Source: Adiantum capillus-veneris
Taxonomy: Eukaryota; Streptophyta; Polypodiopsida; Polypodiales; Pteridaceae
Length of the DNA stretch: 64,000 nt
NCBI GenBank assembly: GCA_014529385.2
Contig: CM043969.1
Location: 32,220,446-32,284,445 of the forward strand
Direction: 5' to 3'
The notes under the pieces are model-generated. The model saw only the letters and a list, made by a program, of their open reading frames with translations, did no database searches and was not told the DNA's origin. Every line of letters starts with the position of its first letter. Position 1 is the stretch's first letter. The position numbers and the translations under genes are program-made. This document shows, in pieces, positions 1 through 9,708 of this stretch.

Positions 1-271
1 GGGAGACGCCACCAACCTCAGCGGACGCCACCTGTGAGCCGACACCCTTCCGAGCGGGTATGGAATTTCCTAGGGGAAAACCGTCGGGTTACAAAGGCAG
101 TTTAGTGAGGTGAGTGATAAGTTACCTGGAGGAGCCAAAGCGTCTGCCTTCGGATTCTGGGTGCATAGTCCTGGTCGTTCTTCTTGTGCACTTCTCTGGT
201 GTATGAGGAGAGCGGCCGGGCGTGCCCTACCCGACTACGAAAACAAAACAAAACAAAACCAAAAAGTCTTA

Positions 272-477
272 TTCCAGATCGGAACTCTTGATATCTTGGG
301 TCGTTGACTTCCCAAAAGTATCTCATCCAATAAGGAATCTCATTCGAGATGGGAACTCTTGATATCCTAGGTCATTGACTTCCAAAAAGTATCTCATAAA
401 TTAAGGAATCTCATTCGAGATCGGAACTCTTGATATCCTCGGTCGTTGACTTCCCAGAATTATCTCATCCAATAAGG
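272..477. repeat. Three-copy 71-bp tandem repeat
   Basis: Three consecutive units each carry 'ggaactcttgatatc', then a 'gttgactt' or 'attgactt' segment and 'tatctcat'. The shared 'gaactc' lies at 282, 353 and 424, giving a period of 71 bp. The same unit, inverted, occurs twice at about 11718-11860 inside the plus-strand relative, so copy number varies between elements. Confidence 0.8.
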
Positions 478-1657
478 AGTATTCAGTGGTTGGCACATCA
501 CAATGCAACACAAGTGCTCACACATGCATGTTACAAGACACAACGAACATCATCGCTGAGGACTTCCTCGAGACAAATGGTCTGCGGTATGAAGCTCGTC
601 AACGAGTACCTCGTCACTCCCCTCCGCAAATAACCTAAAAAGGCCGGGGCCATGAGTTTAGAGAACTAGTACAACCAAATGCTCCTCAGACTGCAGCTTG
701 TGTCGCTTGGAGGTTCAAGCACAAACATCCCGTTTGCGTCGTATGGAGGTTTTCCAGCATACAACAAAACGCTCCTCAGACATCCCGTTTGCGTCGTTCT
801 GAAGTTCAAACAAATTCCAAAACATCATTTTTCATTGCTCCTCGCGGGAGTAACTCGCCAATCAATGAAACTAATATTAAAACTAGAGTCAAAAATTTCA
901 AATCGGCACCAAGACAGGTTCAAAACAGATACCATCCATTTCAAACAATATCCAAACAGGATCACCAAACAAGTTCCAGACAGGCCTCAAACTTAAAAAA
1001 CAATCTCGATATCAGTCGAGCTCGAAAAGTCGATTGACTTTCCATCCTGAAACCTGCACCTAAAATTAGGGTTAGATTCCTTTCATAAGGTCGTAGCCGA
1101 CCACAGCATGGTCCATCCGCTCGTGGATAGACATTGTTTCTCTGATGGCGATGGTAGTCCCAAGACATAGCAATCACACTGGACCTCCAAGGTATCAACT
1201 TGAGAAGAGAAACCTGGTGAGAGATGTCAACAAATTTCAAGTCGTAATCTTCTAGGGTTTCCATGGCAAGCCTTTTAAGATACCCCAACACTCCGAAGGA
1301 AAATGTCAGAAACCATATGATTTCGGGCAAAAAATTTCTTGAAAGCTTGCCAAGTCCTTGGGGTGTGCGGCCTGGTAGCTTATAGACATCAACCTCTGTA
1401 TGGCATTGCTTCTGAGAAAAACAGTGACTCGAAACAAATCTTGGATCCTTCTCTTGCAAGTGATCTTTATGGCTTATGACCTGTAAGACATGAGCGATGA
1501 AGATGGAAGCACGCCCGATGCGCGATGAAGTAAGGGTGGGAGTGTCTAATAAGTTTGGGGTCAAGGCACGGAGATAAAATTCCAGTAGCCTTTGGAAGCA
1601 CCGGTTTGCTCTGTCTGCTCTTTTGTAGGACTAGTATGCTTTCAAAAAATCACACGT

Positions 1658-1674
1658 CTGATGCTGTGATACCA
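1658..1674 (-). promoter_or_regulatory. Primer-binding site (initiator Met tRNA type)
   Basis: On the minus strand, one base after the LTR end, the sequence reads TGGTATCACAGCATCAG. This is one base from the common plant primer-binding core TGGTATCAGAGC, complementary to the 3' end of initiator methionine tRNA. It sets the direction of the LTR and shows that an internal region starts here going left. Confidence 0.7.
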
Positions 1675-1675
1675 C

Positions 1676-2459
1676 TGTCACGAGACATGCACCACGTGCC
1701 AATAGAAAAGAACAGACTGAACCAAACTGAACAAACTTTTAGCACTTTAATAACAACTGAAACTGAAAGAGAGAGAGCACACGCAACACGTAGTGGCAGA
1801 ATTCCACCCAGCAGAGTATTGGCCCCAAACCTTGGTGTCCCTGTCGATGTTTCTTTATATTACTTGAACTCAGTACAATGCCCGTACTCACGCTCTGCTT
1901 CTCAATGAAGCGTGCCAGAGATTGAGCCCTCGGTACTTATTTAAATGCCCTTTGCCTTGAAAAGCAGTTTACATGAAGAGCTTGAAACTCAAAAGCAACT
2001 GACTCAAAAACAGATGCCCAAAAGCTGCTAGCAAAAAAGCTCTGCCACGTCAGCGATAAGTGTAAAATGTAGAAATCTGCACAGTTTTGCCACGTCAGCA
2101 TGCCAGCTTAAAATCCGGAATTCCGTACAAGATGTCATGTCATCACTGAGTGCATTTTGTTGGATGTCCGTCTAGCAGGTGCCACGTCATCTGTTTTCCA
2201 CATTGTCTTATGTGTGTGAGGGTCCAACTTTATTTTAATGCCTTTATGTCACTTGGGCCCCACTGGACGAGGTTTCAAAAGTTGGTGGAACTTCTTTAAA
2301 AATAGGCCCCTCGGCAAGACTTTGTAAGTCGGTAAAACTTATTCCGCTTCTTCTGCTTCTTCACTTCGGGTTTAGCTTCTTCACTTAGGGTTTAGGTCCC
2401 TCGGTATGTGCAAGTCGGCTCCGTTCTTCAATAGCTTGACATATCTGCAGTTTGTGACT
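1676..2459 (-). mobile_element. LTR, family TGTCACAA (minus orientation)
   Basis: Bounded by TGTCACGAGA at its plus-strand left end and TTTGTGACT at its right end, a near-perfect inverted terminal pair. It aligns by eye with the LTRs at 3793-4463 and 11965-12589. Shared parts are the 'gccgacttgcacat' start region, the telo-box AAACCCTAA (2385-2393, minus), several GACGTGGCA repeats, a 'tttaaata' TATA-like site and the 'aaggtttggggccaat' block. It is both downstream of the minus-strand chromovirus pol and upstream of a primer site, so it could be a 3' LTR, a 5' LTR or a shared one. Confidence 0.75.
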
Positions 2460-3792
2460 CCGAAATCCTCAAGGTAAAGTTCCAGTACGTGAGGAGTATT
2501 TGCTAGGTCCTCCTCCTCCATCCACTTCGCATCCAATGCCGGATAGTTCTTGAATTTCACTAAGAATCGCCAAATCACTTTACCTCTCACTTTCATTTCT
2601 TTATGAGCGAGTATCTTCTTTGGGACGAGTATCTCCTCGCTCTCTTCCAATTCAGGTTACCAATCAGGCTCCCTGTCAACTTGCACCTCACCCTTAAAAG
2701 GTGTGAAGAGACTCACATGAATAGCAAGCCGCTCCTTTCCCTTTCTTTTCCTCAGGCGTGCCTTCTCAAAGCGTAAGAGCACCCAATCATCTTCCTTCAA
2801 CTGCAAGTTGCATCTATGTTTATCCACTGCCTTCTTATGCCATCCTTGAGACTTCTCAATAGCCTCACGAAACTTGGCAAAAGCAGTGTCCAAATCCCTC
2901 GTGTACTGATGCGCTCAAAAATCTTTTCTATGGTGCTTAGAAATGATAGAGCCTTCTTAGCACCTTCCATTACCTCAAATGACGCTTTCCCGGTCGAAGA
3001 GTGAACCGTGTTTTTGTACACAAATTCCACCAAAGGCAAGTACTTTTCCCATTGAGTCTTCTGATCCGAAATGTAAGACTTCATTAAATCCAAAACCATT
3101 AAATTGGCTATCTCAAATTGCCCATATATTTGTGGGTGGAATGAGGACAAGAACTGCAACTGCGTGCCAATGTTCTCCCAAGTCGCCCTTCAAAACAAAC
3201 TCGTGAATCGGGGATTTTTGGCTGAGACTATTGACTCAGGCATGCCATGTAACCGAAAAATCTGTGAGATGAACAATCTTGCCAAATGGTGAGGCTTGAT
3301 TGTCTTCTTTACCGGAATAAAGTGAGCCTGGTTGCTAAATCTGTCAATGACTATCCAAATGCCATCATGCCCACTTTGGGTCTTGGGAAGATAAAAAATG
3401 AAATCCATAGCAATGCTTTCTAGGGGTGGGAGGGTATGGGTAAAGGCTGTAGAAGTCTCGATGCCTTATGCCTTATGCTTGTCAAATTTGAACTTTTGGT
3501 ATACTAAACAATTGCGAACAAACTCGTCCACATCCTTTTTGAGCCTCGGTTAATAAAAGTAACGTTCAACACCCTTCAAGGTGGTATCTATGCCATGTGG
3601 GCCGGAAAAAGATAGACAATGGCACTCTGGCAAAACCTTCTCTCTCAAAGACTGTGCAACACACAACATTGTTTTCCACATCAAACAACTGTAACATATG
3701 GAATAGGAATAGCCTGCAACTGTCTCCCCATTCTGTATTTGGTGAAAGATGTTTGCAACGTTAGGATTTGTGGCGTATTGGTCGACCATATC
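2460..3792 (-). pseudogene. Chromovirus integrase and chromodomain (decayed)
   Basis: Reading from 3792 leftward, the conceptual protein carries the end of the integrase zinc-binding region, then the catalytic core ('MDFIFYLPKTQSG' near 3408, 'DRFSNQAHFIPVKKT', 'GMPESI', 'SSFHPQIYGQFE'), a C-terminal part and a chromodomain ('WRFLVKFKNYPALDAKW' near 2575-2525). This order is diagnostic of Ty3/gypsy chromoviruses. The second catalytic aspartate position, usually in V-S-D-x-x-P-R-F, reads V-S-A-K-N-P-R-F here, so activity would be lost even without the frameshifts and the stops near 3190, 2895 and 2655. The last residues of the frame run into the adjacent LTR. Confidence 0.85.
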
Positions 3793-4463
3793 TGTCACAA
3801 ACTGTCGACGTGTCAAAGCCCTGAAGAAGGGAGTCAACTTGCATATGTCGGCCGAGGGGCCTAAACCCTAAGAAGAACAAGTAATAGAAGAAGAAGTCCT
3901 ACCAACTTATGGGGACCCCGTTCGATTGGGCCTCAAGTGACAAGGAATTCAAATAAAGCAGGACTCACACATGCTCATAAGAAATTGCGAAGCTGGCTAA
4001 TGACGTGGCAGATTTCCAAAAATCACGTTGACATGATGACATGGTTGGCTGTACGGATCTCCGCGTTTAGCGCTGGCTGATGGCGTGGCAGGCTGTACGG
4101 ATTTCCGTGATTTACGTTGGCAGCTTTTTAGCTTTACTTTTGGACCAGAAGCTTTTGAGTTTTGAAGGTTTTCATTGTAACTGCTTTTCAGGCCAAGGGC
4201 CTTTAAATATGAGGTTAGGGCTCATTCTCTGGCATGCTTCCTGAAGAAGGTGAAGAGTTTGGAGTACCGGCTTGTACTGTGTTGATGCAATATAAAGAAA
4301 TACCGAAAGGGGCGCCAAGGTTTGGGGCCAATACTCTCTGGGGTGGAATTTCGCCACTCCGTGTCGTGTGTCGTCTCTCTCTTTCAGTTCAGTTGTTATT
4401 GAAGTGCTAAAAGTTTGTTTAGTTTGTTCTTTTCTATTGACACGTGGCGCTCGTCTTGTGACA
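3793..4463 (+). mobile_element. Solo LTR inserted in chromovirus pol
   Basis: A 671-bp LTR of the TGTCACAA family in plus orientation, starting TGTCACAAACTG and ending CTTGTGACA. It is flanked by a perfect 5-bp duplication ATATC (3788-3792 and 4464-4468). No internal sequence is present, so it is a solo LTR left by recombination between two LTRs. It splits the chromovirus frame between the RNase H end and the integrase zinc-binding region. Removing it with one copy of ATATC brings the two coding parts together, which proves it inserted later. It contains the telo-box AAACCCTAA at 3863-3871. Confidence 0.93.
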
Positions 4464-4539
4464 ATATCCTCGAAGCTTCGATGATGTATCACGGAAATAG
4501 CCAGAACCAAGGGCTTTGGTGATAACGCATCTACCGCTA

Positions 4540-5850
4540 AGATCTTCTGTCCCTAAACATGGACTGTCTGGAAATGAAACTATGACAGTATGTTAGTTCA
4601 CCTCATTTGCTTTTCTGGCAGCTGCTTCTGCGACAAGTAGTAGCGTAGACTCTCATGATATGTGAAGATTGTAAAATCAGTTCCAAGTAAATAGTGTCAC
4701 CACTATTTAAGGGCATGGATAACTGCCAATAGCTCTTTCTCATAAATCTGTGCTACCATCTCCGGAAGTTTAAACATCCTTTTCTCGTAAGCAATGACAT
4801 GGCCATCGTTCATCAAAACTGCTCCCAGACTACGACCACAAGCATCACAATAAACTTTAAATGGCTTTTACAAGTTTGGCAAGGCCAATATTGGTCCGAT
4901 AGTCAATTTCTCTTTGAGAGTCTGAAAAGCGGTAATCTCTATCGATCCCCACGTGAAAGGGACTCCTTTGTGAGTCGGTAAATGCAAAGGAGAAGCTATC
5001 TCTGCAAATTTCCGAATGAATCGCCAATAGTAAGAGCACAAGCCTTTAAAGCTTCGAACTTCATGAACATTCTTTAAGTCAGGCCAATCGCGAATAGTGT
5101 CAATTTTGGCCTGGTCCATCTGCACTTCTGCTAAGACGATGTGCCCCAAGAAATGTATCTCGAGCAAGAAGAATTCACTCTTCTTCGTGTTATAACCAAT
5201 CTATACTTCCGCAATGCTTGAAAAACTTGTAGCAGATGATGTCTGTGCTCTGCTTCATTCTTGGAGAAAACTATAATGTCGTCAAAGAAAGTGTTTACGA
5301 AAGATCGATACTCTCTAAAAATCCTATCCATCATTCAATTGAATGTTGTTGGAGCATTCGTAAGTCCAAAAAGCATAACAAAATATTCGTACAAACCAAA
5401 AGTTGTTCGGAAAGCTGTCTTGTAGACATCCCCCGGAGCAATTCGGATCTGATGATATCCACTCTTCAGATCAATGCACATCCTCCAAGATCTGTCTTTC
5501 TTTAGTACTAGCAACACCGGAGAACAGAAAGGTAAGCTGAAATGTTAGGTTGGATGAGACCTTTCTCAAGAATTTCTTCTACTTGGTTCAGTATTTCTTC
5601 ATTTTGGAGTCGGCTAACTCTATAAGGTGGCCAATTTGGTGGTGTACTTCCGGGAATGAAATCAATCGTATGGTCTTGAGGGCGAGGTGGAGGTAACTCG
5701 CCTGGTAGGGCTTCTGAGAAACAATCAACCTGTGTGTGCATAAATTCTTGTTGTTCCTTTGCTTCAATTGGGAAATAACTGAAACTGATACAAGTGGGAC
5801 GGGCTCGCCCTTGAATTCTACATAAGTACAATTTCTGTGCCTTTCTCATT
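4540..5850 (-). pseudogene. Chromovirus reverse transcriptase and RNase H (decayed)
   Basis: Minus-strand pieces in order: an RT N-terminal segment ('[12 protein letters not shown]' near 5570), '[14 protein letters not shown]' (about 5500), '[11 protein letters not shown]', the polymerase active site 'FFDDIIVFSKN' near 5280, then 'FLGHIV', and the connection and RNase H ('CDACGRSLGAVL', 'YEKELLAVIHALK', 'QKQLPEKQMR') ending near 4560. The aspartate pair of the active site is retained but the frame is interrupted by many stops and shifts. This is the polymerase half of the element whose integrase lies at 2460-3792. Confidence 0.85.
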
Positions 5851-5874
5851 CCTCAAAGTCGCTTTCTTGGCTCT

Positions 5875-6115
5875 TTAATCGAGGAGTGCACTGTTCTTGT
5901 GGAACCAAGGGACTCTTTGGAGGACGTCACACCCTTTCAAAGGCATGATGTAAGAGTCCTCTTGCCCTAAATACCCTTGACATTGCAAACGAAGTTTGCC
6001 AATGACAGGTGTAATGGCAACATCCCGTCCGGGTGCCGCTTGAACAACTTCTGCCTGTGGTCCCATAGACGACGGTTCGGATGGAGACGCAGAGATGATT
6101 GCAATCTACACGCAT
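5875..6115 (-). pseudogene. Chromovirus protease-region fragment
   Basis: The minus-strand frame from 6066 contains 'YIMPLKGCDVLQRVPWFHKNSALLD', here shortened to its recognisable parts CDVLQRVPWF and KNSALLD. This is the degenerate form of the stretch that follows the retroviral-type aspartic protease in gypsy elements (usually D-x-I-L-G-M-x-W). The active-site D-T/S-G is not seen. Upstream on the minus strand the frame joins LTR-like sequence directly, so gag and the protease start appear to have been deleted. Confidence 0.55.
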
Positions 6116-6290
6116 GACAACATTTTTAGTACTTCAAAACAACTTGAAAAGAGAAGAGAGAGAAGACGACAAGACTTGACGGAATTCCAAGTCTAGACGC
6201 ACTGGCCCCAAAGACTGGCGTCCCTTTCAGTATTTCTATGTACAACTGTAGTATTTTTACAATAAGAAAGTCCCTCCAACACTGAAGGAG
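6110..6290 (-). mobile_element. Truncated LTR (R-U5 part), minus strand
   Basis: Minus strand shows 'aaatactgaaaggga' followed by 'gccagtctttggggcca' and a region like the end part of the LTR at 9709-10213. The LTR 3' terminus and primer site cannot be found; it passes straight into the protease fragment. It is probably the remains of the 5' LTR of the minus-strand chromovirus after an internal deletion that removed gag. Confidence 0.45.
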
Positions 6291-6603
6291 AAGCATAAGT
6301 CCACTTTCAAGACTGGAGAGGATAAAAGTGGCGGGGGAAGGGCACGTTTCCTACGGTATTATTATAAAATGTGGAGAACGGTGCCAACTCCACACCATAT
6401 ATACATATGGTTTCCTCTTTTTTATGGGCACAATCATTGCAAATGCACGAAATGCATCTCCCTCCGTCTTTTTACATCTATCCATTTTTTAATGCAAAAT
6501 CTTATTTGTGATGCGAGGTCATAGAGTTTTTAGCAAAAGCCTCAAGGAGAGATGCTATGAAGCCTTCAGAATAAGAGTCGATGTGAAAGGTACAATGCAT
6601 AAA

Positions 6604-6607
<4 letters not shown>

Positions 6608-6677
<70 letters not shown>
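6608..6677. repeat. (GA)n microsatellite, 70 bp
   Basis: Uninterrupted alternating G and A, about 35 units. Similar GA or CT tracts recur at 22121, 22435, 22931 and 57658. Confidence 0.98.
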
Positions 6678-6682
<5 letters not shown>

Positions 6683-7069
6683 TGAAATGATAACATATTC
6701 AAAAGGCCAAAATGACCTATGAGACTCATCTGTTACATATGGTGAATCTGATGCCTGATGCCATGTCTGAGTACAAAAAAAGAGATACTAAATTGAATCT
6801 AGAAGTGTTACCAGTTGGAACTATGTGGGGTATTTGTGATCATTGATACAATGGGTGCCTAATACAAGAGAGAGATAATGGTTGATGAATCCATTTGTAC
6901 TCTGGATGTCGAGATAGTATGGCTCGAATCCTCTGTTGTAGTCTCCGTCGATGCTGTGAAGCTCCTCTCCTCAATCGTAGGCATTGCGATCTCTTTATCT
7001 CCAATGCTCGGTCAATTAGACTATCGCGGGTGTGAGTAGGAGCTGAGCTTTGCAATTGTTGTTGCTCAT

Positions 7070-7342
7070 CTATCTGTTCAGTGTTTGCTGTGAAGAAATC
7101 AGTAATCTACTCTGGGATTGTCTCTCTCCAAGTCTCCTCAGTAAACTGTCTCTGTGTTTGTGTAACTCAGGTAGATACAATCGAAGACATCTCTGGTCGT
7201 GATAGCTCATGACTCTGGCAAAGGGTCCGAAGCCTTCTCTGAATAGACAGTGGAAGCGACCTTGTTTTTTGTAATAGACTGTGGACTGACATATATAATG
7301 CATCTCCGTCTTTGGCTCTCTATGGCATAGGCGGCATATCAT
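7070..7342 (-). pseudogene. Possible retroelement-tail fragment with Cys-His motif
   Basis: The minus-strand conceptual protein starts 'MICRLCHREPKTEMHYIC', a C-x2-C-x(n)-H-x3-C pattern like the zinc-binding motif after the reverse transcriptase of some non-LTR elements. The rest is basic and helix-rich in appearance. The neighbouring element at 7342-10213 was inserted into this segment (TATCA duplication), and minus-strand coding-like sequence continues on the far side at about 10220-10280. I cannot name it with confidence. Confidence 0.3.
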
Positions 7343-7862
7343 GTCACAAACTGATGACGTGGCATGACCACCCGTGGACAGAAAGTACCTCAGTTGACAT
7401 GGCAGTCACTATGGACGTCTGAAAATTGCGTTGACAGGCTGTTGACGTGGCAGTACGGACCCCCGTAAACCGCACTGCTAACGTGGCAGAATTGTACGAA
7501 ATTCCGCAAAAAACGCTGATGCTTTTGAGCCAGTTTTGGGGGATTATTGCTTTTGGAACCCTCTGCTTTTGAGTTTATTGATTTTGGCGTCCCTTGTAAG
7601 AATAAAAGGGCCCAAGGGCCTCACTCTTTAGGGCATCTGGACGTAGAGCCTGATGAGCCAAGGATCCAGGGGAGTTGTATTTTGATCAAGCATTAATATA
7701 AAAGAAATACTAAAAGGGGTCCAGTCTTTGGGGCCAATCTCGCTGAGCACAGAACTACGCCGATCCGTGTCGACTCAAGTTTTTAAAGTTGTGAAGTATG
7801 TTAAGTGATTCTCTCGTGTGTCGTGTTGGATTCTCGACGTGGGGTGTCCAAGTCCTTTGACA
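7342..7862 (+). repeat. 5' LTR of gag-only element (521 bp)
   Basis: Starts TGTCACAAACTGATGACG and ends AGTCCTTTGACA. U3 holds repeated GACGTGGCA-type motifs; 'aataaaaggg' (about 7611-7620) and 'aatataaaag' (about 7696-7705) are candidate TATA or processing sites. It is followed by g and then the primer site. Confidence 0.92.
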
Positions 7863-7863
7863 G

Positions 7864-7881
7864 TGGTATCAGAGCATCAGG
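7864..7881 (+). promoter_or_regulatory. Primer-binding site (initiator Met tRNA type)
   Basis: TGGTATCAGAGCATCAGG, one base after the LTR end. This is a perfect match to the common TGGTATCAGAGC core. Confidence 0.85.
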
Positions 7882-8099
7882 CGTGTGCTTTTCTCAAAGT
7901 ATATCAGTCCTATCAAATAGTAGAAAGGGCACTTCGGCACAATTTTGGGAAATTGTTATTAAAGAATCTTCGAGTCCCGACTCCGGACTTATTAGCCACT
8001 CCCACCCTTCGTACATCGCGCATCGGGCACGCTCCGTCTTCATCGCTCTGTCTTACAGAACATAAAGCCATAAAGATTACAGATGGGTTCTCGTGGAGA

Positions 8100-8850
8100 A
8101 TCTGACAGAAAATAGCACCTCCTAGTCGAAATGAGGCACGGGAACTAAAGAAAAGAATGAAGATTTGGGCAAATTTTTGTACGGAGAAGTTTGCCAAGGC
8201 GAAGTGCAAGCGTCAATTGCAGGTTGACATGTGTGCGAAAGATTGATCTCGAGATTTGCAAAACACCTACAAAATTACCCGATTGATAAAATTTACTCGA
8301 GATAGCATGAGGCCATTGATTTTTCTTTAAGGATGGAAGGAAAGCTGAAACGATAGATGAGTACAGAAAAGCGGAAGCTTTATTTGCAGAAAGAGCTGGA
8401 CAAAACTGTTGACTAGAAGACGAACCAGACAGCGGAAAGGATACTTATTGTGAAAGATTTTGGGATACTTTTCGGACCTCTTTTTTCAAGAAGATCAATT
8501 TTAAGGAGCAGATTGAGAGGTTTTGTTGTGGACTTCCCAAAGAAATTCGAGACAACTATCTTGAGAAGAAGTCAGAGTCCATTCAACAATTGATGGGACA
8601 TGCTAAGCAGGGATTTGCTATATTCGAGTAACTTGACTTACCCACCAGATGAACCTTCGACAAGTCAGAACAGAAACAGACGACTGAAAGATACACGAAC
8701 TCGACTGACAGAAGAACAGAAAGATACATGATCTTGACTGATAGAAGACCAGAGACATGAACATTTCAAAGCAGGAAAGTGTTTTGAATTTGGAGAACAA
8801 GGATATATCGTTGCAGGGTGCCCCAAAAAGGCACAAGAATAAGGATGACT
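8100..8850 (+). pseudogene. Decayed retrotransposon gag with zinc knuckle
   Basis: Broken plus-strand frames contain a capsid-type stretch ('SFFKKINFKEQIERF', 'CGLPKEIRDNYLEKKSESI') near 8480-8590 and a zinc knuckle near 8770-8830 (C-F-E-F-G-E-Q-G-Y-I-V-A-G-C, where the second Cys and the His are substituted). Gag normally forms the particle that packages the RNA. Multiple stops and shifts make it non-functional. No protease or polymerase follows. Confidence 0.65.
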
Positions 8851-9695
8851 GACAGATTGAGAGTACAGCGCGAGGAGGAGATACTCATTCCAGAAGAGAG
8901 AGATTATTATGGATTAAGAATTAGATGATGATGAGTTTGGAGTAGTGACAGCTCTCGAATAATCTGAACTGAAAGAGAACGAGGAGATACTCGTTTGGGA
9001 ACAGATACTGGCTTTCCAAGACAAAGAAAGAGAAAGGTAAAGTGAACGGTGGTTCTTAGTTAAGACCATCGAGCATTAAATGCGAAATGGATGGAGGGGG
9101 AGAACCTAGCAGATACTCTTGGGATTGGAACTTTACCTCGACGCTTTTGGTCTAGCTGTGGCTATTCCAAGAGTTCCCACAAATCAACGGGTTGAATCTG
9201 GTGCAAGTGGGACTACACTAGAGACAAGTTACTCCGCTCCTTTGTTACAGATTACCTGGATGAAATAAAGTCACTGATTTCCATTTGGAGTTCAGGGATA
9301 CTGAGGTGCTGACAGTATTCTGTTGGATGACTTTATGAGAAAAGTACTTTGAAATGGAAACCCCCGGAAATGATTACTCGCACACAATAGTGCTTGAGTC
9401 AAAAATCTCTATAGACATGATCACAAAATAAGATTAGTTAATCCGACTTTAGTGACGTTCGAGATGGATCTAGATGCGATTACTAAATACGTTGCTAGCA
9501 GTCATGGTTTGAGATTTGGAATGAATTTCTATGTGATGTGATCTGAATCTGATGTCATGTAATGTTTCTGTCATCTTTGTACAAGTGTTGGATTCGTATC
9601 GTCAATGCGTCGGTACTTAGAGTCAGTGTCTATTGAACTAGTTTATGTCTTATGTTTGATTGTGCAGGTGTAATCGAGGGCGATAACGATTCTTT

Positions 9696-9708
9696 CAAGA
9701 GGGGGGTA
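9696..9708 (+). promoter_or_regulatory. Polypurine tract before 3' LTR
   Basis: A purine-rich run with six consecutive G residues lies directly before the TG of the 3' LTR, the expected plus-strand primer. Confidence 0.8.

Larger units (their letters stand above)
1..1675 (-). mobile_element. Non-coding internal region of a minus-strand LTR element
   Basis: Read on the minus strand, this stretch follows an LTR (1676-2459) and begins with a primer-binding site. The leader matches, in inverse orientation, the leader of the plus-strand element at 10695-11964: the same string of landmarks from the primer site through the 'cgcatcgggc' segment to the 'ggatggaaagtcaatcgac' segment near 1030-1050. 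No gag or pol reading frame is visible; the open frames here are short and unlike known proteins. It contains a 71-bp tandem array (272-477) also present in two copies in the plus-strand element. I infer a large non-autonomous retrotransposon derivative whose other LTR lies left of the window. The first 250 bases are unexplained. Confidence 0.6.

Noticed and set aside
6502-6729. Open frame with a long Leu-Ser repeat
   Set aside because: It is simply the translated GA/CT microsatellite; the same applies to frames at 22263-22541 and 57642-57830.
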